Shown: piece after piece, positions 55,679 through 64,000 of the stretch
Position numbering within the stretch: the stretch's first letter is position 1
Layout of the letters: each line of letters begins with the position of its first letter
From: Aristolochia californica
Lineage: Eukaryota; Streptophyta; Magnoliopsida; Piperales; Aristolochiaceae
Length of the DNA stretch: 64,000 nucleotides
Direction: 5' to 3'
NCBI GenBank assembly: GCA_029961685.1
Contig: JARWKL010000016.1
Location: forward strand, 22,993,157-23,057,156
Notes under the pieces: generated by a model
The model's input: the letters and a program-made list of their open reading frames with translations, nothing else
The model's database searches: none
What the model was told of the DNA's origin: nothing
Position numbers and translations under genes: made by a program

Positions 55679-58168
55679 GGTATGATTAAGGGTGTGCATC
55701 TGGTTGGGTTTGGCAATGAACCCGACCCGACCCGAAGAAACCAGGGACAGGGTTACATTTCCACCCTACGGGGTGGTGACAAGGATGGAGAATAAACCCC
55801 ATCAAGTTTCGGGTCGGGGACGGGGATTTATACTTGTAATGCCCTTCTTTTATTTTAAAATGACATGAGGTTTAATAAACAAACGAACTTAACTTCTTAA
55901 CTTTGGTTGGGGTATTTAAGAAACAAAAAAATTATTTCAAAACACTTTTTATGTGGATATTTATGCCCTTTTATTTAAAAATAAAGATTAAATGTTTTTT
56001 TCTTCATACAAGAATAAAAAATTTCAATTGAAGGCATTTAAGGAAGAAAAATTAGGCTTCAAAATTGAAGCCCTTATTTATTGGCCAGGTTGGGGATGGG
56101 TCGGGGATGGGGGAACGGGGGCGTGGGATATTAGGGGAACATGAAGGGGATGGGATTGGTTTCCCAACCCCATTCAGGCTTTTTCGGAGACGGGGTCAGG
56201 TTCGAGTTCGGGTTTTAGGAAACCCATCCTCAACATGACCCATGCCCACTGTTAGAAGATGGCCCAAACCCACACGACCAAGGAAGGTCCACATATTCCA
56301 GAGTATTAGAAGATAGGCCTAAGCTCATAAGACCAAGGAAGGCCCACATATTCCAGAGTATTGGAAAATAGGCCTAAGCCCATAAGACCAAGGAAGGCCC
56401 ATATATCCAAGAGTATTGGAAGATGGGCTCAAGCCCATAAGATATAGGACCCACCATGATCACGTGAGGTGTCATAAGAAGTCTTACACAATATGAAGTC
56501 TAAAAAAGCCAGAATTATTATGGAAACAGGTCTCACAGAGGAGTTTCAGTTTAAAGGAGTTTTAGTCATGTTAGTCTTCTATTTATATTGGGTTATTTAA
56601 TTATGCTATGACTTATTTTAAGTGATAAGAGTTTGGGTGTAATTGGGACAAAGGTAGTTTAATTGTAATTGGACTCTACTACTTTCCTCTATTATAAATA
56701 GAGGTTTATATACTTTGATCATAATAAAAGTTAATGAAGTATTTTGTTTTTCATAAATTCAACATGGTATCAGAGAGGTTCTGTAATGTGATCTTTTCTG
56801 ATTTATTATCTCTAGCAGTTTAGGTTTGTATTCTTTTTTTCAGTCTCTATACCCGCTATTTGATTTATGTTTTCACCTTTATACTGAGCTTTTCATATTG
56901 TATATTGTATATTGACGGAAAGATATTCGAGTCTACTTTCCAAGGAAAAATGATTTTTTGCAATCGAAGTTATCTACAAAGATAAATCGGTATTTTAAGT
57001 AGCAAAGGTCAGATTGCTAAAGAGGTTTGATTAGCAACAAAAAGCTTCAACTTCCGAGCTATTTTATGCTATCAAGAACAAGATTTTATATGGAGAATTA
57101 TATATCAAAAAAAATATATGTAAGTATATTTTTTTACTTATTCAACCAGTTCTCGATCTGAATTTTTTTATATGGAGATATTGATCTTGGAAGAGTTAAT
57201 CGTTATACTAAAAAAAGGGGAAATAGTACTTAGTTCGGCAGAAACTAAAATATATCAGATTATATATCTCAATATAAGTATATTTTATTAAGAGAAAATT
57301 ATACTTGGATGAAATTTATTTAAGTCTAGTTTCTTAAAAATAAAATTTCATGTCAATTTGATCTATATTTAAGGCTATATTCGCATTAGAAGAATCAAAG
57401 GTCATACTAGTATGCTATTGCATTGAAAATTCCGAATTTAAGCTGATTATTTTGTGTCACCTTTTTTAGTTGTTGTTATTGATCAACTATATTAGGAAAA
57501 TGTCTCACTTACCCCTTTTTTAGTTACTACATCTATGTTATTTGGTTCAAGTTGGAAACATTGTCATTATCTCCCAACTTGAGGGGGAGAAGTAGAAAAA
57601 GTACAAGAAAGAGGTATTCCATTCCATATGTTGTGGTAAGTTTTATGTGACCAAAATATCCAAGAAAGGGGGAGCACAAAAGATGAAGTTTTTGTATCTA
57701 AGATGAATTTTTTTGCATAAAAGAAAATTGAAGATAAAGAATCCTGACTCGCAGTAATAATTGTGGTAATTATTGGTGATATCTAACTCGGCTCGACTCG
57801 ATTCTATTTCTTTGGCTGGATTATTATTTTGAGGTATTCGCAACATATTTCTTAGTCAACATATTGCATTGGATTAATTCATGGATCCTTTTTATAAGGA
57901 TTTTTATTATTTTGGTTTGTGTTATATGGGCCCAGACCCATTTCAACTGTAGTTATTGTATCTCTTTGAATGAGACATTATTATCGAAGAAGTGGTGGCC
58001 TCAACATCCTATCTTCCTCTTTACCCATTACCCATTGGTTATTTGGCAGCCTTTCTCCTACCATCCTTTATTTAACTCTCACATACATCTTTGGGCCAAT
58101 TTTTTGCATGTTGCTTCGGTTGGGAGTTTAACTCCATCATGGTTGGGTGTTTTAAATCCATTGAGACT

Positions 58169-58204
<36 letters not shown>

Positions 58205-59219
58205 CGTGGATCTTTTATCATCGTCTAGTGAATGACAGACATTACCTACTTATCACGTATTTTATTGTCGTCTTGTAAATGACAAACATTTATCATCTAT
58301 CACGTCTTTTATAGCTGTCTTGTGAATAACAGACATTTATTACCCATTTCTACCTGTGAGAGCTGGTGCCCAGGTTGGGACACCATGATGGAGGAGCTTA
58401 TTACTACATATATGTTACCCCCTTTAATTGGCATTTATTACTCCTACCACTTGAGAGTCGTTGTCCTATGGAGGGACATGGTGATGGAGGAGTTTTTACT
58501 ACACTTCTAAGCACTACATATAGACCCACTACCTGCAAAAGATAGGAGTGCCACTACCTGAGAATGATAGGACTGTGCCATACATCCTGCATGAGTTATG
58601 ACTGGAGTATGGACCGATGTCTTACGGCTTATCTCATGCCAGTTGGGCCTCATAGAAGAGAGCACCAAAGCGTGGGGGAGTGTTGGAATATATGGAAGAC
58701 TGCCATTTTATACGAGAAGATCCTATACATCACTTGCAGCAAGTTGGGAGTTCATGATGTTCTCGGGGGAGTGTTGGATGATGGGCCTAAACCCACACAA
58801 TCAAGGAAGGCCCACATATTCAAGAGTGTTGGAAGATGGGTCCAAGCCCATAAGACCAAGGAAGACCCACATTTCCAAGAGTGTTAGAAGATGGGACCAA
58901 GCCCATAAGATATGGGACCCACCATGATCACGTAAGGTGGCATAAGAAGTCTTACACAATAAGAAGTTTAACAGAGCTAGAATTATTATGAAAGCATGTC
59001 TCATAGAGGAGTTTAAAGGAGTTTTAATCATATCAGTCTTCTATTTATATTGGGGTATTTAATTATGTTAGGATTTATCATTAAGTGTTAGAGTTTGAGT
59101 GTAATTGGGACAAAGATAGTCTAATTGTAATTGGACTCTACTACTTTCCGCTATTATAAATAGAGGTTCATGTAGTATTTATCTTTTCCATAATTTCAAC
59201 ACCCACCCTTAGGTATGAT
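55679..59219. mobile_element. hAT-like MITE (about 568 bp without N2), 8-bp TSD
   Basis: GGTATGAT lies at 55679-55686 and 59212-59219. The left end is TAAGGGTGTGCATCTGG; the right end in reverse is TAAGGGTGGGCATGGGT. The interior has GGGTCGGG-type repeats (AACCCGACCCGACCCG; TTTCGGGTCGGGGACGGGG), common in plant hAT MITEs. No transposase frame exists, so it is non-autonomous. Element N2 is inserted 10 bp from its right end. Confidence 0.85.
56250..59201 (+). mobile_element. N2: complete non-coding LTR retrotransposon
   Basis: LTRs at 56250-56764 (515 bp) and 58772-59201 (430 bp), starting TGTTRGAWGATGG and ending TTTCAACA or ATTCAACA. The target duplication is a perfect CCCAC (56245-56249, 59202-59206). 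The primer site TGGTATCAGAG begins at 56765. The purine tract CTCGGGGGAG precedes the 3' LTR. The 2.0-kb interior aligns by eye with N1, including GTCTACTTTCCAAGGAAAAA and AAGGTCAGATTGC, but has no gag or pol. A (TA)n run lies at 58168-58201. Length differences between the LTRs lie mainly in tandem units at their start. Confidence 0.92.
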
Positions 59220-60190
59220 TTTTCTACTTTCTCCTTAATGGTCTCACTCATTTTCGTGTTGTTTCAAGACATAAAAAGAGGCTTATATGGAACCTTAAAC
59301 TACAACAAACCCTCCAATAGGTTAAACTCAAACCAAGTCCCTTAGTACAAAGATGTTAGTTCCCTCCTCCTTTATAAGGGAGAGTGGTGGGTCCCCAAGT
59401 CACTATACTCACCAGCCTAATTTGCAAAAAATTAATGTTGCTTCTATTGCCTATCACGAACACTTCCTCAAAACTTATCTTAGGTGAAGCAAATGTTCTT
59501 TGGAAAGGGCTCAAATATGATGTCAAGAAGATTGTTGGTTTTTTGTGTTTTGCAAAAAAATCAAATATGTCACTTCTTCAGTAGCCCTTGGCTATACCCC
59601 TTAAGAGTATAGGAAGATGTTTCTATTGACTTCATTAAAGAGCTCCCTCCCACAATAAAACAATGATTATTTTTATTTTTTTATTTTATTGATAGATTGG
59701 CTGAGCAAGTTTGCTCACTTTTGTGCCTTAGGGCATCCATTTTCAGCCAAGAAAAGGTGGCTAACCTTTACATCCAACATGTGCCCAAGTTGCATGATAT
59801 ACCCAAGTCCTTTATGTTTGATTGACTTCATTTTTCTTAGATCTTCTTGGTAGAAATCATTCTTCATATAGGTGTTAAGTGCTAAGGTCTTAATTTATAA
59901 TGCCATTGATTTAGAAGTAAAGAGTGAATGGAAGAAGAGAAAGAGAAGAAAGAAGAAGATTGTAGTTTAGCTTGAGAGGAGAAGAGAGTAGGACGTATGG
60001 AGAAGAAAAAAAAATAATAGAAGCCCCCTTGGTCAACTAGGGCGAGCTCCCCCCTCATTAATTATGATGAAAAAATCCTTACATTATAACAATTATGCCC
60101 TTAGGCACATTAAAAGAAAATTAATAAGAGAAAAACTAAGTAGAGGCTTCTTACACCATAATCTTTAACATGTTCCCTCGAGCTGATAGT
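59220..60190 (+). pseudogene. Ty3/gypsy integrase fragment
   Basis: In mixed plus-strand frames: AYHEHFLKTYLR and CQEDCWFFVFCKK (zinc-binding region, 59450-59570), DVSIDFIKELPPT, RLAEQV/LSKFAHFCALGH, KKVANLYIQHVPKLHDIPKS (59600-59810), which is the gypsy integrase core. The rest of pol is missing. After about 59900 the sequence is unassigned and AG-rich. Confidence 0.7.
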
Positions 60191-60199
60191 GTAAAAACA

Positions 60200-62660
60200 A
60201 CACCAAGTTTGGATGTAAGTGGGATATGGGTAATTTAATTGTAATCTAATTCTACTTATTTCCTCTATTAGAGGATGGCATTATGATAAATAAAACAACA
60301 CTTCGACAAGAGGCGGTATGACTTTGTAATTATACAACATGTGTATGTCCTTTCATATCATTTTTATCTTAAAATGTGTAGCCCTAAGGGCATTATTGAC
60401 ATTGTAAATATCTATGTACAACCATATATACATCTCAATGGGCATACTGAAGAACATCAAACTCTAGGCTCTTGAGCCTCACTCCCCTCTTAGAATTCAC
60501 CCCACTTCTCCCCTTTTATTCTCTCCTTCTCTTCTCTCCTTCACTTAAGATCCCTTGTATTTATATGAATGCCCAAGAAATTAACATGGTATCAAACTAA
60601 GTAAGGTTCTGATAAGAAAAAGGAGAAGAAGATCGAGAAGTCAGGGAGGAAGAAGAACAAAATGAGTTTTTTGCTTTTCCCTTTAGTCTTATTCTTTCCG
60701 AACTCCTATTTTTTATTTGATTTCACACTCGCTTGCCATAATTTTCATCTAAAAAACTTTAAACTATCAAAAAGATCATTGAGACTAGTTTCCAATTCAA
60801 AAAAAAGTTTTGCAATTAGACTTTTCTACAAAGAGAAATCGACATCTGAAATAGCAAAAGTCAAACAACTGCAAAAGTTGGTTTGTATCAATATGATGGA
60901 GAATTTATATAAATAATTCTATCTAAAAAGACACCATATAAGTATACTTTCTAAAGAGAGATACCCACATTGGAAAAATCAAAGGTCATTCTAGTAGTCA
61001 GTTCATGTGAAAATCCAAATTTAAGCCGATTTTTTCCTTCACTTTTTGAGTTGTTAATCTTGGGTAGGCTTCTTTTTTTTCAAACTCTAGTCAAGATTTT
61101 ACCAACTTGAGTATCTTTTCTAACTTAAGAGTTTCATTTCTTTATTCTCACATTACAATAGTTTTCTTTATAGAAGTCTTTTTGTATATAAGTTTAGTTT
61201 CCTTTCTTATAAAGTTTGAAAATTTTGAATTACAAATTATTGTTTCCTCATTCTAAATTCCAAATATTAAAATCTTAAATCTCCCTTATTTTATAATTTT
61301 TCTCTTGGATATTTATTTTAAAATTGGTCAAGTTGTGTTAAAAAGTAATTGTCTTATACTATAAGTCTATTTTTAGAAAGTTTCCATTATTGAGTTTCTT
61401 CTCAAAACATTCTTATTAGAGTTTTTTTTAAGTTTCCTCAATCATCATATTCACATAGGAATTATTTTTTATCTCCCTCTTGAATCAATCCTAGTTTCTT
61501 TTTATCCATGTATTGATCTAAAAACCCCTCCTTATTACTTGGAAATACGAAGAGCTACATTTTGCTCCTTCTGTTTGAAGCATGAGAGTTGTTTCTTTTT
61601 ATTTACACCCTTAATTCCTCAAAGTACCTTCTTCAATTTATTTTTTAACTCACTTTAGATCACTGCCTATATACCCACTACCTGAAAGATTAAGAGTATG
61701 CACAACACCCAACTTAGTTCAATTCTTTTTTTCATCTAAGTGGCATACCCAAGTGGTATTTTCAGGTACCCAAATGAGTAGACCCTTTTTCATTGCCCCA
61801 AAATGAGTTAGACCGTTTTTAAATTTGAATGGCCATTTTAAACTGGAGTTGGAGTTTTGTCATTGGGCTAGTGGTGATCTTCTTTCACCATTGTTTTGTG
61901 CAAGCTAGGTCTCTCTTGGTAAAAAACTAAGAGATCTCCATATCGAAGTGAAGTAGAAGAAGAAGCATAAGAAATAGGTAACCAATAATGAATAATTCCA
62001 TGTGTTATGGTAACATATTTTTTTGTGACTATAATATCCAACTAAGGGGAAAACCAGGATGAAAACAAGATGAAGACTACAAGCAAGATGTTAACAAGAA
62101 CAAGATGAATCAAAGCAAGACAATCAAAATTTCTTTTTCAAGCCACTCAATATCGGAATTTCTTTTCTAACACTCAATTTTCTTGTCCAAGAATATTTGC
62201 AAAGTGAAGGTACAAACACTAGTTTGAGGGGGAGTATTAAAAGACACTCACGTGTATAGGGTGGTATTATGTAGGATATCTTTTCAATAAGAGGTGACAT
62301 TACTTTGTAATTATACAAGTTGTATATGTCCTTTCTTGTATTTTTTTCTTTTAAGAGGTGTAAACCTATGGGCATTATTGACATTGTAAACATCTCTATA
62401 CAACTATATATACATCCCAATGGGCATAGCAAAGAGCATCAAGCTCTAGTCTCTTGAGTCGCATTCCTCTCTTGGAATTCATCCCTTCTCTTTTTTTCTC
62501 CTCTCTCCCAAAAGTTAGAATTCCTCTCTTCCCTACTTTTCTCCCCTTCTTCTTTTCTCTCTTTCCCTTGAGATATATCGTGTTTATGTGAAGGTTCTAG
62601 AAATTAACAAGAAGTTAAAGAATCAAGTTACTGAATTATTTTCTTTCCCAAAAATTCAAC
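60200..62660 (+). mobile_element. N3: diverged relative of the N family
   Basis: The left LTR ends ATTAACA at 60586, followed by TGGTATCAAAC. The right LTR begins after GAGGGGGAG at about 62235, shares GGGCATTATTGACATTGTAAA and other blocks with the left one, and ends near 62660. The interior (1.65 kb) has no gag-pol but shares blocks with N1/N2: CTACAAAGAGAAATCG (about 60825), AAATCAAAGGTCATTCTAG (about 60978) and TTTAAGC(C/T)GATT. The left LTR edge is approximate; 60205-60272 resembles the middle of the N LTR. Confidence 0.65.
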
Positions 62661-64000
62661 TTGGTATCAGAGCATGGTCTGAAAAATGTCGCGATGTTAA
62701 TTTAACAGAGATTATCATTATCTCTTCTAATAAGGTTTTAGTGTAGCTTATTTTTGCCATTGTAACTTATTTCCTTGCTTCTTTTTTTTTCTCTTGCCCT
62801 ACTTTTCTTTTTTTTATTTCATCGTGGGAGACTCCTGCACTCAATTCTCTTAAACTTAGAAGCATATTCATAGATGATAGATGTTTCAAATTTAATGCAT
62901 TAAACTTTTTTTCATTCACAAATGAAGCCTCCTATTATTCGCAATCAACGGATTATACTTTTCATCATCCGTCATCATCCTCATAGTCAATGCCTAAGTC
63001 TATTCTTTTTGTGCTTCTAATATTGAAATATGTGCTCTATTTTTTGCTTTCTTTCTTGAAAATCAAAGTATTTGCATTTTGTTGTTCTTCTAAACTATAA
63101 AATCTAAAGTTAGCTTAGTTCAAATTCATATGATTGGTGTGACCTATTTTATTTTCTCATCTCATTAGCAGTCTACCACTTGTGCCAATTCCTATATGTC
63201 TCAAAGTTTTTTCAAAGTTTTTGAACGAATCCATGGATAATCTTGTGAATGATGGGCAAGAACGAGTTCAGGTTTCTTCAAGTTCTATGTTTGGGATTAA
63301 CTGATCTTGTTAGAGACATGTCAAGGTACCTTCTAGCGGTAGAGATTAGAGAAGCATCACCAACTGTTGTCAGATTTTTTTTAGTTGCATGAAAGAAGCT
63401 CCATTTTTGGGTTCTCTAACCATTGCTTTCTATATCATGTTCTGGATAATCGATTTTACGTTTGGATAGGAACTCGATCATTTCCATCTCTTCATGAATT
63501 TTATCATTTGGATATTTTCTCTTGTCTTACTATCTAAATTCAATCAAGTGTCACAATCATAAAAAAAACAAAAACAAAAAAAAAACAAGCTTTAACCAAA
63601 GGAGGGTTGTTGGACTTGACATACACTATGTTTATGCATGAAGAGGGAGTTTTAAACTTTGATTTAGCCAAGTGATGATAACAAAAAACATGATACCATG
63701 CTGCATGAATCAAACATTGACTTTATGAAGAAAAAAGGGAAAACATAACAATTACTTATCTAGGCTCGAGTAAGGGTAGATGTGCAACACCATATTCAAC
63801 AAACCAACACCAAACAATAACAAGAAGGAATCCTAGAAACCCTACGCTAATACCATAAGGAATTCTACAGTTTCATGTCCTTAATCTTGTGTGTTAGGAA
63901 ATTCACATTTCCTATTCTAATTTGGGCCCCCTATGAACTTTGGATAGGCAAGAAGCCTAGCATTAGGCACTTGCACATTTGGGGTTGTCCAGCTGAGGTG
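62661..64000 (+). other. second interior start after the N3 right LTR; otherwise unassigned
   Basis: TGGTATCAGAGC, a full primer site, begins at 62662 just after the N3 right LTR. So that LTR also serves as the 5' LTR of another unit running off the window. The sequence to 64000 has no long open frame and no recognised domain. An A-rich run lies at 63560-63590. Confidence 0.5.

Noticed and set aside
58168..58201. (TA)n run as a regulatory element
   Set aside because: A plain microsatellite; nothing links it to a function.
57864..58235. 123-codon frame in N2 as an element-encoded protein
   Set aside because: It runs into a (TA)n microsatellite. Part of it is recognisable in N1, but there it is interrupted by a stop and shifted by indels, so coding conservation is not supported.
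60661..60916. 84-codon frame in N3
   Set aside because: It overlaps a block conserved in N1/N2, but in those copies the frame has stops; similarity is better explained by shared non-coding sequence.
1..64000. CRISPR arrays, operons, bacterial promoters and rRNA genes
   Set aside because: No spaced identical short repeats with unique spacers and no rRNA-like sequence were seen; gene structure and transposons are those of a plant nucleus.

Overview
The window is nuclear DNA of a flowering plant. It holds one recognisable host gene with GT-AG introns, Ty1/copia and Ty3/gypsy LTR retrotransposons with initiator-tRNA-Met primer sites, many 5'-truncated plant L1-type LINEs (endonuclease, RT, zf-RVT, RNase H), and a hAT-like MITE. 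I cannot name the species.

Host gene: the minus strand carries the first six coding exons of a CSC1-like (OSCA/DUF221) stress-gated cation channel, closest in my memory to the HYP1 type. The exons are 43149-43429, 34186-34341, 21439-21502, 20516-20725, 19672-19863 and 9593-9891. They join into one open frame of 400 codons plus 2 nt. The rest of the 7-TM domain must lie left of position 1. About 1.2 kb of coding sequence is spread over 34 kb, and introns 1, 2, 5 and 6 are filled with nested transposons. A possible 5' exon (43748-43856) and an unrecognised candidate exon of an upstream gene (52104-52267) lie to the right.

Layout. 1-9592 (intron 6): broken copia elements in both orientations, cut by LINE copies. 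9892-19671 (intron 5): a copia LTR, a LINE nested in an opposite-strand LINE, a tandem repeat with tRNA-like boxes, and a 4.2-kb decayed LINE. 21503-34185 (intron 2): two long LINE-C copies, a copia element and a solo LTR. 34342-43148 (intron 1): a long LINE split by an LTR element. 44077-52087: an almost complete but dead copia element upstream of the gene. 52440-64000: inverted LTR remnants, a LINE, a ~172-bp tandem repeat, a MITE, a gypsy integrase scrap and further LTR elements.

Most distinctive item: a family of non-coding LTR retrotransposons (called N here). It has two structurally complete copies (36413-39098 minus; 56250-59201 plus), one solo LTR (28697-29134 minus) and a diverged relative (about 60200-62660 plus). 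The complete copies have 430-515 bp LTRs, a TGGTATCAGAG primer site, a purine tract and 5-bp target duplications, but no gag-pol. Their 1.7-2.0 kb interior is built partly of a three-times repeated ~200-bp module. They need a helper element in trans, which I did not identify.
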